Of a stretch of DNA of 64,000 bases, positions 35,102 through 43,814 are shown in pieces. Numbering within the stretch: the stretch's first letter is position 1; every line of letters begins with the position of its first letter. The translations under genes were made by a program, and so were the position numbers. This DNA is from Pseudomonas sp. GM79 (GTDB lineage: Bacteria > Pseudomonadota > Gammaproteobacteria > Pseudomonadales > Pseudomonadaceae). The notes below the pieces were generated by a model that worked only from the letters and a program-made list of their open reading frames with translations, did no database searches and was not told where the DNA came from. The DNA is taken from the NCBI RefSeq assembly GCF_000282495.1, contig NZ_AKJE01000087.1:89138-153137 (forward strand), in the 5' to 3' direction.

Positions 35102-35153
35102 ATCGATGCAGCGCGTTTCACCAGAATTAATCTCAACTCAATCAGGTAGCACT

Positions 35154-35354
35154 GTGACGAAAGACGAACTGCGCGCGGAACTTGAGCGCCAGGAACAACG
35201 TTACAAGGAAGTTTACGGCGGGGAAGTCACCACCTACGCCGCTCAGCCCGAACCCGAACGCAAACCCTGGCGTAAACGCGCCACCGTTCAGGACCAGGCC
35301 TTCTCCCAGGAATTGCAGAAGATGGAAAAGGAACTCAAAGCCGAAGAGCCATGA
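35154..35354 (+). CDS. Small charged protein, function unknown
   Basis: 66 residues from a GTG at 35154 (CAGGT about 7 bases ahead), starting VTKDELRAELERQEQRYKEV. Very hydrophilic and mostly helical, with a proline-rich middle (PEPERKPWRKR) and an acidic-basic C-terminus (QKMEKELKAEEP). No signal peptide or membrane helix. In-frame ATGs at 35106 and 35043 exist without ribosome sites. The regular charge pattern and codon use suggest a real cytoplasmic protein. Confidence 0.6.
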   Translation: MTKDELRAELERQEQRYKEVYGGEVTTYAAQPEPERKPWRKRATVQDQAFSQELQKMEKELKAEEP

Positions 35355-35731
35355 CTGCCTCGGTTTGAATTCTTTCAAGAGCCTGCATCTACACCTGCTA
35401 AAAGCGGGTTGTATCGATGATGCTTTTCGCGCCCGCTACAAGCGGGCGACGGTCCCCTCATCCACTGGATGAGGTAAATGGCTCCTGTCCGACCCTCTTC
35501 TCAGATATTTCATACACGCGTTCAAGCCTCTCGCCCTGCCGGGAGAAACCCTTGTGGCTACAGCCTTTGCAAGTGAATTCAATGACTTGTAAAACCCTGA
35601 AAAAACCTGGGGCCAGGGGGATTGCCACAAATTAATTCGTTGAAGAATGTAACCGATGAGCAGCTAGTGCATCGATTACCCATCTTTTCTGGCATAATCG
35701 CGCCCCCTTACGACCGGGTCAGAAAACCTTC
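35355..35731. other. Leader region of pit with two adjacent hairpins
   Basis: No gene seen. Two perfect 8-bp stems sit 7 bases apart: CGCCCGCT/AGCGGGCG (35430-35448) and CCTCATCC/GGATGAGG (35456-35474), each with a 3-base loop and no T-run. A CATAAT -10-like element preceded by TGG lies at 35693-35698, close before pit. No Pho box (paired CTGTCAT) was found. Confidence 0.45.
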
Positions 35732-37207
35732 ATGATCGATTTATTCAGCGGACTGGATGCTTGGGTGCTTGTGAGCCTCTTGCTCGCCCTGGCCTTTGTC
35801 CTCGCCTTCGAGTTCATCAACGGCTTTCATGACACCGCAAACGCGGTGGCCACTGTTATCTACACCAAAGCCATGCCGCCTCATCTGGCGGTGTTCTTTT
35901 CCGGTGTGTTCAACTTCCTCGGCGTGCTGCTGGGCGGTGTGGGCGTGGCGTATGCCATCGTCCATTTGCTGCCGGTAGAACTGCTGATCAATGTGAACAC
36001 CGGTCACGGACTGGCCATGGTGTTCTCGTTGCTCGCCGCGGCCATCACCTGGAACCTGGGCACCTGGTACTTCGGTATCCCTGCCTCCAGCTCTCATACG
36101 TTGATCGGTTCGATCCTCGGTGTCGGCCTGGCCAACGCCCTGATCAACGATATTCCGTTGGCCGATGGCGTGAACTGGCAGAAGGCGATCGATATCGGTG
36201 CGTCCCTGGTGTTCTCGCCGATGGCTGGTTTCCTGATCGCAGCCCTGGTGCTGATCGGCCTTAAATGGTGGCGTCCGCTGTCCAAGATGCACAAGACACC
36301 GGAACAGCGCCGCAAGATCGACGACAAGAAACACCCGCCGTTCTGGAACCGTCTGGTGCTGGTGATTTCGGCGATGGCAGTCAGCTTCGTGCACGGCTCG
36401 AACGATGGCCAGAAAGGTATCGGCCTGATCATGCTGGTGCTGATCGGTATCGTGCCGGCGCAGTTCGTTCTCGACCTGAACAGCACCACCTACCAGATCG
36501 AACGTACTCGCGATGCGACCCTGCACCTGAGCCAGTTCTACGAGCGCAACCGCGAATCCCTGGGTGAGTTCCTGGCACTGGGCAAAAGCGTGAAAGGCGA
36601 TCTGCCGGAGAAATTCCGTTGCAACCCGCAACAGACCGAACCGACTATTTCAGCGCTGCTGGGCACCCTTAAAGGTGTAGCCGACTACCATTCGTTGCCG
36701 TCGGAAAGCCGCATCGAAGTACGTCGCTACCTGCTCTGCCTGGACGACACCGCGAAGAAAGTCGCCAAGCTGCCAGGCCTCGCTGCCCGTGAAAAGGCTG
36801 ACCTGGACAAACTGCGCAAGGACCTGACCACCACCACCGAATATGCCCCGTTCTGGGTGATTCTGGCGGTCGCACTGGCCCTCGGCCTGGGTACCATGGT
36901 CGGCTGGAAACGCGTGGTCCTGACCATCGGCGAGAAAATCGGCAAGCAAGGCATGACCTATGCCCAAGGCATGTCGGCGCAGATCACCACAGCGTGCATG
37001 ATCGGCGCGGCGAACATCTTCAGCCTGCCGGTTTCCACCACCCACGTCCTGTCTTCAGGCGTGGCCGGTACGATGGTCGCGAACAAAAGCGGCCTGCAAG
37101 GCGGCACCGTCAGAACCATCCTGCTGGCCTGGGTTCTGACCCTTCCCGCCACCGTGGCCCTGTCGGCCGGCCTGTTCTGGCTGGCATCGAAGGCACTGGG
37201 TAGCTGA
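35732..37207 (+). CDS. pit: Low-affinity inorganic phosphate transporter (PiT family)
   Basis: 491 residues with ten or more membrane helices. Both PiT signatures are present: FINGFHDTANAVATVIYTKA in the first half and VSFVHGSNDGQKGIGLIMLV in the second (the GxNDxQK form). FGIPASSSHTLIGSILG and FSLPVSTTHVLSSGVAG are the paired re-entrant motifs. A hydrophilic central loop runs ~255-375. It imports phosphate as a metal complex with protons. Single-gene unit with its own terminator. Confidence 0.94.
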   Translation: MIDLFSGLDAWVLVSLLLALAFVLAFEFINGFHDTANAVATVIYTKAMPPHLAVFFSGVFNFLGVLLGGVGVAYAIVHLLPVELLINVNTGHGLAMVFSLLAAAITWNLGTWYFGIPASSSHTLIGSILGVGLANALINDIPLADGVNWQKAIDIGASLVFSPMAGFLIAALVLIGLKWWRPLSKMHKTPEQRRKIDDKKHPPFWNRLVLVISAMAVSFVHGSNDGQKGIGLIMLVLIGIVPAQFVLDLNSTTYQIERTRDATLHLSQFYERNRESLGEFLALGKSVKGDLPEKFRCNPQQTEPTISALLGTLKGVADYHSLPSESRIEVRRYLLCLDDTAKKVAKLPGLAAREKADLDKLRKDLTTTTEYAPFWVILAVALALGLGTMVGWKRVVLTIGEKIGKQGMTYAQGMSAQITTACMIGAANIFSLPVSTTHVLSSGVAGTMVANKSGLQGGTVRTILLAWVLTLPATVALSAGLFWLASKALGS

Positions 37208-37220
37208 TACATAGCGGCAC

Positions 37221-37256
37221 AAAAAAGGCGCGTTCCGTGAGGTTCGCGCCTTTTTT
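37221..37256 (+). terminator. Rho-independent terminator after pit
   Basis: AAAAAAGGCGCG and CGCGCCTTTTTT form a 12-bp stem with an inner CC/GG stem and GTGA loop, 14 bases after the pit stop. Confidence 0.9.
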
Positions 37257-37293
37257 ATTGCTGCAATCTTCCCAAAAAACACCACAAATCAAA

Positions 37294-37383
37294 TGTGGGA
37301 GCGGGCTTGCTCGCGAAAGCGGTGTGTCATTCAACATTGATGTTGGCTGACCTGACGCCTTCGCGAGCAAGCCCGCTCCCACA
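37294..37383. repeat. REPIN, family A
   Basis: Inverted family-A pair between the convergent pit and ccoM-like genes. Confidence 0.93.
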
Positions 37384-37418
37384 GTAGTTCTATGTACATC
37401 CGACAGCTTTTTGCAGGC

Positions 37419-37444
37419 AAAAAAAAGGGCGACCGAAGTCGCCC
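37419..37444 (-). terminator. Rho-independent terminator after the ccoM-like gene
   Basis: On the minus strand GGGCGAC and GTCGCCC pair around TTCG and run into eight T residues, 36 bases after the stop of the small gene. A canonical terminator, which supports that this short gene is transcribed alone. Confidence 0.9.
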
Positions 37445-37479
37445 AAAATGCCTTGCGTGCTCATTACTCCAGAAAGACC

Positions 37480-37596
37480 CTACGGTTTTTTCCGCTTATG
37501 CGAATCCTTCCAGATAAAAAATCCAAACCCTGCAAAAAACAGAACCATGAGGCCGACTGTCAGCACTCCGGCGATCACCACGTTGTCGAAAAACAT
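37480..37596 (-). CDS. ccoM: CcoM-like small subunit of cbb3 cytochrome oxidase
   Basis: A 38-residue peptide starting MFFDNVVIAGVLTVGLMVLF: one transmembrane helix (residues ~6-29), then WKDSHKRKKP, a basic cytoplasmic-type end. It closely resembles the CcoM peptide found in the P. stutzeri cbb3 oxidase structure (MFxDNVVxAGVxTVGLMV...WKD), as I recall it. CcoM stabilises assembly of the complex in the inner membrane. AGGAGG lies six bases before the ATG, and a terminator follows. Two Anr/FNR-like boxes upstream fit low-oxygen induction. It is not next to ccoNOQP, as also reported for P. stutzeri. Confidence 0.82.
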   Translation of the reverse strand: MFFDNVVIAGVLTVGLMVLFFAGFGFFIWKDSHKRKKP

Positions 37597-37661
37597 GACT
37601 GGCCTCCTGCACTTGCCCTGTTGCGATGGGGCTAAGTTAACCAATCGGGCAGGAGAGAAAA

Positions 37662-37675
37662 TTGACCGGGATCAA
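37662..37675. promoter_or_regulatory. Anr/FNR box upstream of ccoM
   Basis: TTGAC-CGGG-ATCAA matches the Anr/FNR consensus TTGAT-N4-ATCAA at 9 of 10 positions, centred ~72 bases before the ATG. That position suits activation of a promoter ~40 bases further downstream. Confidence 0.7.
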
Positions 37676-37711
37676 TGCCGCCCGAGACGGGCGTAAAAGG
37701 AAGGGAAATAA

Positions 37712-37725
37712 CTGACCTGCATCAA
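37712..37725. promoter_or_regulatory. Second, weaker Anr/FNR-like box
   Basis: CTGAC-CTGC-ATCAA matches the consensus at 8 of 10 positions and lies 50 bases upstream of the first box, between ccoM and the next minus-strand gene. Confidence 0.4.
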
Positions 37726-37740
37726 CCGATGCAGGGTGTT

Positions 37741-37902
37741 TCAACGCTTTTTCGGTTTGTTCTTCGGCTTTTTCTTCGCTTTGCCCAACGGCATCGCCTG
37801 CTCGAACGCCTGGCGTACTTCGTTCAGGCGCTTTTCATTAAGGTCATGAACCCGCTTGGCGCGTTCGGCGTTGAGGTCGATCAGCTTGTCATCTTGGCTC
37901 AT
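37741..37902 (-). CDS. Small basic protein, conserved in Pseudomonas, function unknown
   Basis: 53 residues from ATG 37902, starting MSQDDKLIDLNAERAKRVHD. Entirely hydrophilic: a charged helical N-terminal half (RVHDLNEKRLNEVRQAFEQA) followed by a lysine-rich tail (KAKKKPKNKPKKR). It could bind nucleic acid or ribosomes, but that rests only on charge. An in-frame TTG at 37935 would add 11 residues; neither start has a strong ribosome site. Confidence 0.65.
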   Translation of the reverse strand: MSQDDKLIDLNAERAKRVHDLNEKRLNEVRQAFEQAMPLGKAKKKPKNKPKKR

Positions 37903-38006
37903 GGCGTTCAGTGCATCGCTTGGAAATGAATTCAACTGCCGGTAAAGGCGACAGGATTACGCCAATAATGCGGTCTGGCGCGGGCGCTGACCAGTGATCC
38001 GACACT

Positions 38007-38348
38007 TCATATTTCGATATCGACCCACAACCCCTGACGTGGCTGATCCTCCATCAACGGCACCACCGGTACGGTGTTGTCGGCATTGAGCTCATTACCG
38101 GGAATCGCCAGGTGCTCTTCAGGATCCTCATCGGCCTCACGACGACGGCGCTCGCGCTCCTGTTGCCGACGCTGTTCCTCGCGCAGTTGCAGGCCCGCCT
38201 CTTCCGGATCGCGTTTTTGCAGGTCGATGGTGCTTTCGTTGGAGCTTTCCTGCACCGGCACCACGGGCGCAATATCCGGGCGCTGGCGAACCGGATCCTG
38301 CTGTGAAGTGATTGGTACGGCGCTCAAGGGGAGCATCGGTGGCAACAT
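38007..38348 (-). CDS. Conserved hydrophilic protein with charged helix, function unknown
   Basis: 113 residues starting MLPPMLPLSAVPITSQQDPV. The middle (EEAGLQLREEQRRQQERE and the following RRRREADED) is a strongly charged probable coiled coil. The ends are proline/valine-rich and look disordered (IAPVVPVQE; TVPVVPLMEDQPRQGLWVDIEI). No signal peptide or catalytic motif. Pseudomonas-type small orphan near rapA; I do not assign a function. Confidence 0.65.
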   Translation of the reverse strand: MLPPMLPLSAVPITSQQDPVRQRPDIAPVVPVQESSNESTIDLQKRDPEEAGLQLREEQRRQQERERRRREADEDPEEHLAIPGNELNADNTVPVVPLMEDQPRQGLWVDIEI

Positions 38349-38434
38349 ATTAATTAGTCTCCTGTCAGCAGGCTGTCGGCTGCGGGGGTGACGACTTGAG
38401 CCATCGGTCGCAAACTTGTGTCCCCCTTGGCACC

Positions 38435-38467
38435 GTAGGAGCTGGCGCAGCCTGCGATCTTTTGATC
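38435..38467. repeat. Single REP arm, family B
   Basis: One unpaired copy of a GTAGGAGCTGGCGCAGCCTG-type core with its gatcttttgatc flank; no inverted partner nearby. Confidence 0.75.
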
Positions 38468-38578
38468 TTCATCTCCCGAAAAGTTCGCATCCTCCATCAG
38501 CGCGCGCATGTAATCCTTTGGTCCTGAAGGCTCATTCCGTTAAGATAGCCCGCTTTTTCAAGGTGGGAGTCAGGCAGC

Positions 38579-41425
38579 ATGGCGCAGCAGTATCAACCGG
38601 GGCAACGCTGGATCAGTGACAGCGAAGCCGAGCTGGGTTTGGGCACCGTTCTGGCACAGGACGGCCGCTTGTTGACCGTGCTCTACCCGGCCACTGGCGA
38701 CACTCGCCAGTACGCGCTACGGAATGCGCCCCTCACCCGCGTGCGGTTTTCGCCGGGCGACAGCATCACTCACTTCGAAGGCTGGAAACTGACCGTCCAG
38801 GAAGTCGACGACGTCGACGGCTTGCTGGTCTACCACGGCCTCAACGCGCAGAACGAAGTGGTCACCCTGCCGGAAACCCAGCTATCGAACTTCATTCAAT
38901 TCCGTCTGGCCAGCGACCGTCTGTTCGCCGGCCAGATCGATCCGCTGGCCTGGTTCTCCCTGCGTTATCACACTCTGGAACACACCAGCCGCCAGTTGCA
39001 GTCCTCCCTTTGGGGCTTGGGCGGCGTACGTGCGCAACCGATCGCGCACCAGCTGCACATTGCCCGTGAAGTCGCCGACCGCATCGCGCCGCGAGTTCTG
39101 CTGGCAGACGAAGTGGGCCTGGGCAAGACCATCGAAGCCGGTCTGGTAATCCATCGCCAACTGCTTTCGGGCCGCGCCAGTCGCGTATTGATCCTGGTGC
39201 CGGAAAACCTCCAGCACCAATGGCTGGTGGAGATGCGCCGCCGCTTCAACCTGCAAGTCGCGCTGTTCGACGAAGAACGCTTCATCGAAAGCGATGCCGC
39301 CAACCCGTTCGAAGACACCCAGCTCGCACTGGTTGCACTCGAATGGCTGGTGGATGACGAGAAGGCCCAGGACGCGCTGTTTGCGGCCGGCTGGGATTTG
39401 CTGGTGGTCGACGAAGCGCACCACCTGGTGTGGCACGAAGATCAGGTCAGCCCTCAGTATTCGCTGGTGGAGCAACTCGCCGAAGTCATTCCCGGGGTCT
39501 TGCTGCTGACCGCGACTCCGGAACAACTGGGTCAGGACAGTCACTTCGCGCGTCTGCGCCTGCTCGACCCGAACCGTTTCCATGACCTGCACGCCTTCCG
39601 CGCCGAGAGCGAAAACTATCGCCCAGTGGCCGAAGCCGTTCAGGAGCTGCTGGACAAAGGGCGTCTGTCGCCTGAAGCGCACAAGACCATTCACGGTTTC
39701 CTCGGCAACGAAGGCGAAGCCCTGCTGACCGCCGTCAATGATGGCGACACCGAAGCCAGCGCCCGTCTGGTCCGCGAACTGCTGGACCGACATGGCACCG
39801 GCCGCGTGCTGTTCCGTAACACCCGCGCCGCCGTGCAGGGTTTCCCGGAGCGCAAACTGCACCCGTACCCGCTGCCGTGCCCGGCCGAATACCTCGAACT
39901 GCCATTGGGCGATCACGCCGAGCTGTACCCGGAAGTCAGCTTCCAGGCCCAGCCGGACGCCAACGAAGAAGAGCGCTGGTGGAAATTCGACCCGCGTGTC
40001 GAGTGGCTGATCGACACCCTGAAAATGCTCAAGCGCACCAAAGTGCTGGTGATCTGCGCCCACGCCGAAACCGCCATGGACCTGGAAGACGCCTTGCGCG
40101 TACGTTCTGGCATTCCAGCCACGGTCTTCCACGAAGGCATGAACATCCTCGAGCGCGACCGCGCCGCCGCCTACTTCGCCGACGAAGAATTTGGCGCTCA
40201 GGTGCTGATCTGCTCGGAAATCGGCAGTGAAGGTCGCAACTTCCAGTTCTCGCACCATTTGGTGCTGTTCGACCTGCCGTCGCACCCGGACCTGCTGGAG
40301 CAGCGTATCGGTCGTCTCGACCGGATCGGTCAGAAGCACATCATCGAGCTGCACGTGCCGTACCTGGAAACCAGCCCGCAAGAGCGGCTGTACCAGTGGT
40401 ATCACGAAGCGCTGAACGCGTTCCTCAACACCTGCCCGACCGGCAACGCCTTGCAGCATCAGTTCGGCCCGCGCCTGCTGCCGCTGCTGGAAAACGCCGA
40501 CGATGGCGAGTGGCAGGCGCTGATCGACGAAGCCCGCGCCGAACGTGAGCGTCTGGAAGCCGAACTGCACACAGGTCGCGACCGTTTGCTGGAGCTCAAT
40601 TCCGGCGGCGCTGGCGAAGGTGATGCGCTGGTCGAGGACATCCTCGAACAGGACGATCAGTTCGCCCTGCCGATCTACATGGAAACCCTGTTCGACGCCT
40701 TCGGCATCGACAGCGAAGACCATTCGGAAAACGCGCTGATCCTCAAGCCAAGCGAAAAAATGCTCGACGCCAGCTTCCCGTTGGGCGACGACGAAGGCGT
40801 GACCATCACCTACGACCGCAACCAGGCGCTGTCTCGCGAAGACATGCAGTTCATCACCTGGGAACACCCGATGGTTCAAGGCGGCATGGATCTGGTCCTG
40901 TCCGGCTCAATGGGCAACACCGCCGTGGCGCTGATCAAGAACAAGGCGCTGAAACCGGGCACCGTGTTGCTGGAACTGCTCTACGTCAGCGAAGTCGTTG
41001 CTCCGCGCTCGCTGCAACTGGGCCGTTACCTGCCGCCGGCCGCCCTGCGCTGCCTGCTCGATGCCAATGGCAACGACCTGTCGACCCGGGTGTCGTTCGA
41101 AACCCTGAACGATCAACTGGAAAGCGTACCCCGCGCCAGCGCCAACAAGTTCATCCAGGCCCAGCGCGACCAGCTGACACCACGGATCAACGCCGGCGAA
41201 GAGAAAATCACCCCGCGTCACGCTGAGCGCGTGGCCGAGGCGCAACGTCGCCTGGCGGCGGATACCGAAGAAGAACTGGCGCGCCTGACCGCGTTGCAAG
41301 CGGTCAACCCGACCGTGCGCGACAGCGAACTGGTTGCCCTGCGCAAGCAACGTGAGCAAGGCCTGGCCATGCTCGACAAAGCGGCGCTGCGACTGGAAGC
41401 GATTCGGGTGTTGGTGGCGGGCTAA
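38579..41425 (+). CDS. rapA: RNA polymerase-associated Swi2/Snf2 ATPase RapA
   Basis: 948 residues (E. coli RapA 968). N-terminal tandem Tudor-like domains (QPGQRWISDSEAELGLGTV; ~1-110). Walker A DEVGLGKT with Lys183, the DEAH box Asp278-His281 and helicase motif VI (EQRIGRLDRIGQ) mark the Snf2 ATPase core. A RapA-specific C-terminal domain follows. It binds RNA polymerase and recycles it after termination. Stands alone and ends in a terminator. The large open frame on the opposite strand is a codon-bias shadow. Confidence 0.95.
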   Translation: MAQQYQPGQRWISDSEAELGLGTVLAQDGRLLTVLYPATGDTRQYALRNAPLTRVRFSPGDSITHFEGWKLTVQEVDDVDGLLVYHGLNAQNEVVTLPETQLSNFIQFRLASDRLFAGQIDPLAWFSLRYHTLEHTSRQLQSSLWGLGGVRAQPIAHQLHIAREVADRIAPRVLLADEVGLGKTIEAGLVIHRQLLSGRASRVLILVPENLQHQWLVEMRRRFNLQVALFDEERFIESDAANPFEDTQLALVALEWLVDDEKAQDALFAAGWDLLVVDEAHHLVWHEDQVSPQYSLVEQLAEVIPGVLLLTATPEQLGQDSHFARLRLLDPNRFHDLHAFRAESENYRPVAEAVQELLDKGRLSPEAHKTIHGFLGNEGEALLTAVNDGDTEASARLVRELLDRHGTGRVLFRNTRAAVQGFPERKLHPYPLPCPAEYLELPLGDHAELYPEVSFQAQPDANEEERWWKFDPRVEWLIDTLKMLKRTKVLVICAHAETAMDLEDALRVRSGIPATVFHEGMNILERDRAAAYFADEEFGAQVLICSEIGSEGRNFQFSHHLVLFDLPSHPDLLEQRIGRLDRIGQKHIIELHVPYLETSPQERLYQWYHEALNAFLNTCPTGNALQHQFGPRLLPLLENADDGEWQALIDEARAERERLEAELHTGRDRLLELNSGGAGEGDALVEDILEQDDQFALPIYMETLFDAFGIDSEDHSENALILKPSEKMLDASFPLGDDEGVTITYDRNQALSREDMQFITWEHPMVQGGMDLVLSGSMGNTAVALIKNKALKPGTVLLELLYVSEVVAPRSLQLGRYLPPAALRCLLDANGNDLSTRVSFETLNDQLESVPRASANKFIQAQRDQLTPRINAGEEKITPRHAERVAEAQRRLAADTEEELARLTALQAVNPTVRDSELVALRKQREQGLAMLDKAALRLEAIRVLVAG

Positions 41426-41447
41426 TCCCCTGCCCCGCTCCGTTCAA

Positions 41448-41482
41448 ACAAAAGGCCCGCAGCGATGCGGGCCTTTTGTTTA
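41448..41482 (+). terminator. Rho-independent terminator after rapA
   Basis: ACAAAAGGCCCGC and GCGGGCCTTTTGT form a perfect stem around AGCGAT, 22 bases after the rapA stop. Confidence 0.92.
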
Positions 41483-41516
41483 TCTGCTTGATTGTTGTGG
41501 TGTTGCTGATGGCCTC

Positions 41517-41587
41517 TTCGCGAGCAAGCCCGCTCCCACAGGTTATGTGGACGACATAAATCCCTGTGGGAGCGGGCTTGCCCGCGA
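41517..41587. repeat. REPIN, family A, short loop
   Basis: Inverted family-A cores with a short central region; the right arm ends cttgcccgcga instead of cttgctcgcga. Confidence 0.88.
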
Positions 41588-41593
41588 TGGCGA

Positions 41594-42943
41594 TCAGGCA
41601 GTCACCGCAGAACCCGCAGGCTCAACCACCGCCACCAACCCCTCTTTCATCCGCTTGGCATCCCTTACAAAACACCGCGATGCCAAAAACAGAAACACCA
41701 TGGTAAAGAACAGCGCCACCGGGATCAGGTACATCGCGTCATGCAGGCCGACCGCCTTGAACGCTTCAGTCATCTGCTCGGCGCCGGCCGACAACATGGC
41801 CGTGTGCGCAAAGTGATCCGACAATCCGCCGACCACCACCGGCCCCAATCCCCCACCCAGCAAATACAGACCGGCAAAGAACAACGCCATCGCCGTGGCC
41901 CGCAAACGCGGTTCGACCACGTCCTGGATCGCCGTGTACACGCAGGTATAGAAGTTGTAGGCAAACAACCAACCCAGGCTGAACACCGCGACAAACACCC
42001 CGATCTCGATCCGTCCGGCGTGCAGCGCCCAGGCGGTGCACACGGTCGAAATGATCAGGCTGAATGCCGCGAACAGCAGCCGCCCATTGGCCACGCGTTG
42101 GTGAATCTTGTCGGCGATCCAGCCGCCGAGCGTCAGGCCGAACAGCCCGGTCACCCCGACGATCACCCCGGTCGCCACCGCTGCCTCCTGCAATGGCATC
42201 AGGAAATATCGCTGCAGCATCGGCACCAGAAACGAGTTGCAGGCATAAGTCGCGAAGTTGAAACACAGGCCCGCCATCACCAGCCACAGGAAAGTCGGCA
42301 CCGCCAGCACTCGACGGATCGGCCGGTCCACGCGCTCCTGAGACACTTGCACGCTTTCCGCCGCGCCGCGTTTTGGCTCTTTGATGAAGAACATGAACAC
42401 CGCCAGGATCAGCCCCGGCACTGCCGCGATAAAGAACGGCGCGCGCCAGCTGTCGAACGCCTTGACCATCCAGCCGATGGTGAAAAACGCCAGCAGTAAC
42501 CCCAGCGGCAGGCCAAGCATGAAAATACCCATGGCCCGAGCTCGACGATGAGCCGGGAACAAATCGCCGATCAGCGAGTTGGCAGCCGGCGCGTAACTGG
42601 CCTCACCGATGCCGATGCCCATGCGCACGATCAGGAAACTCCAGAAACTGCCCACCAGCCCGTTGACCGCAGTCAGCCCGCTCCAGGTTGCCAGGCCCCA
42701 GCCCATTAACTTGCTGCGCGAACCGGTATCGGCCAATCGCCCAAGGGGCAGGCCGGCAATGGCGTAAACGATGGTGAATGCGGTGCCGATGATCCCCAGC
42801 TGAAAGTCACTGAGGTGCCATTCCATGCGGATCGGCTCGATGATGATCGCCGGGATGGTGCGGTCGAAGAAGTTGAACAGGTTGGCCAGGAACAGCAGGA
42901 ACAGAATGCGCCAGGCATTCGCCGCTTGGGTCGAGTTCTGCAT
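41594..42943 (-). CDS. MFS transporter, spinster-like
   Basis: 449 residues with 12 membrane helices. TM1 reads ILFLLFLANLFNFFDRTIPA, the NxxxxxDR pattern of the spinster/sphingolipid-transporter-like MFS group. GLPLGRLADTGSRSKLMGWG follows TM2 and GIGEASYAPAANSLI is the group's TM4-type motif. The substrate is unknown; bacterial relatives are often annotated as hexuronate or drug permeases. It is convergent with rapA and has no operon partner. Confidence 0.82.
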   Translation of the reverse strand: MQNSTQAANAWRILFLLFLANLFNFFDRTIPAIIIEPIRMEWHLSDFQLGIIGTAFTIVYAIAGLPLGRLADTGSRSKLMGWGLATWSGLTAVNGLVGSFWSFLIVRMGIGIGEASYAPAANSLIGDLFPAHRRARAMGIFMLGLPLGLLLAFFTIGWMVKAFDSWRAPFFIAAVPGLILAVFMFFIKEPKRGAAESVQVSQERVDRPIRRVLAVPTFLWLVMAGLCFNFATYACNSFLVPMLQRYFLMPLQEAAVATGVIVGVTGLFGLTLGGWIADKIHQRVANGRLLFAAFSLIISTVCTAWALHAGRIEIGVFVAVFSLGWLFAYNFYTCVYTAIQDVVEPRLRATAMALFFAGLYLLGGGLGPVVVGGLSDHFAHTAMLSAGAEQMTEAFKAVGLHDAMYLIPVALFFTMVFLFLASRCFVRDAKRMKEGLVAVVEPAGSAVTA

Positions 42944-43312
42944 GGGTCCGTCTCTTTATTGTTATGAAGGCGTCGCTGCCCCCGGAAACTGCAATCTAGT
43001 CAGGCGCGCGCGGCGTGTCTGTCATCATTCGCCAGCCTGATATCAGCCCATGGCAACCGAACCCTCCCAAACGCCACAATACCTTGTGGGAGCGGGCTTG
43101 CTCGCGAAGGCGGTGTGCCTACCTACGATGATGCCGACTGACACGCAGCCTTCGCGAGCAAGCCCGCTCCCACAGGGGAATTGCGGTGTTTTCCATGACC
43201 CGACCGACCATTGAAAAATACCTCTGTGCCCCCCTTCCCAAGCCCAAGGCAAAGCCTAGAATAGCGGCCTTGTCTGCCCACCGTGTCCCCCATCCCTCTT
43301 TGACTATCGCCC
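42944..43312. other. Gap with one REPIN only
   Basis: Divergent promoter region of the MFS gene (left) and the YkgJ-type gene (right). Apart from the REPIN at 43085-43174 I see no gene, terminator or clear operator. Confidence 0.6.
43085..43174. repeat. REPIN, family A
   Basis: Inverted family-A pair in the divergent intergenic region. Confidence 0.93.
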
Positions 43313-43678
43313 ATGTCCGAAGCCAGTCCGTGTCTGAATTGCGGTGCCTGCTGTTCTCATTTTCGCGTGTCTTTTTTCTGGGGTGAATGCATCTCGGCAG
43401 GGGGGACGGTGCCCGATGAACTGGTCGCGCCCATCAGTCCCAGTCGGGTGGCCATGCTCGGCACAGACTGCAAACCGACCCGCTGCGTCGGGCTGGTAGG
43501 TGAGGTGGGCAGCACCGTGCAGTGCTCGATTTACGATCAGCGCTCCAGCACCTGCCGGGAGTTCGACGCCTCGTGGGCCACTGGTGAGGTGAACGTGGAT
43601 TGCGACGCGGCCCGGGCCGCGTTCGGGTTGCCAGCCCTGCAACCGGAGTTCGAAATGCCTTATGAACGGAGCGCTTGA
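43313..43678 (+). CDS. YkgJ-family cysteine-cluster protein
   Basis: 121 residues. The N-terminus carries CLNCGACCSHFRV, the CxxCxxCC cluster of the UPF0153/YkgJ (zinc- or iron-chelating) family. Further cysteines at CKPTRC, CSIYDQRSSTC and a final DC complete the set. It probably binds Zn or an Fe-S/Fe centre in the cytoplasm. The biochemical role is unproven. ATG follows shortly after a GC-rich promoter region; single gene. Confidence 0.85.
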   Translation: MSEASPCLNCGACCSHFRVSFFWGECISAGGTVPDELVAPISPSRVAMLGTDCKPTRCVGLVGEVGSTVQCSIYDQRSSTCREFDASWATGEVNVDCDAARAAFGLPALQPEFEMPYERSA

Positions 43679-43814
43679 GACTTAGCGCCAATCGCTATCA
43701 CGCTAATACCAAAATTATTGGCGTCACCGTGCCATCACCTCTTGCGCTCCGTGCAAGGCCTCTATACTGCAAGCATTCGCCAGCGCGCATGGCGCAGGCC
43801 AGGATGATTCAGAG

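Noticed and set aside
38882..40879. 665-codon open frame on the minus strand across rapA
   Set aside because: Antisense shadow; composition rich in Val/Gln/Gly/His with no domain, while rapA is full length and has all helicase motifs.
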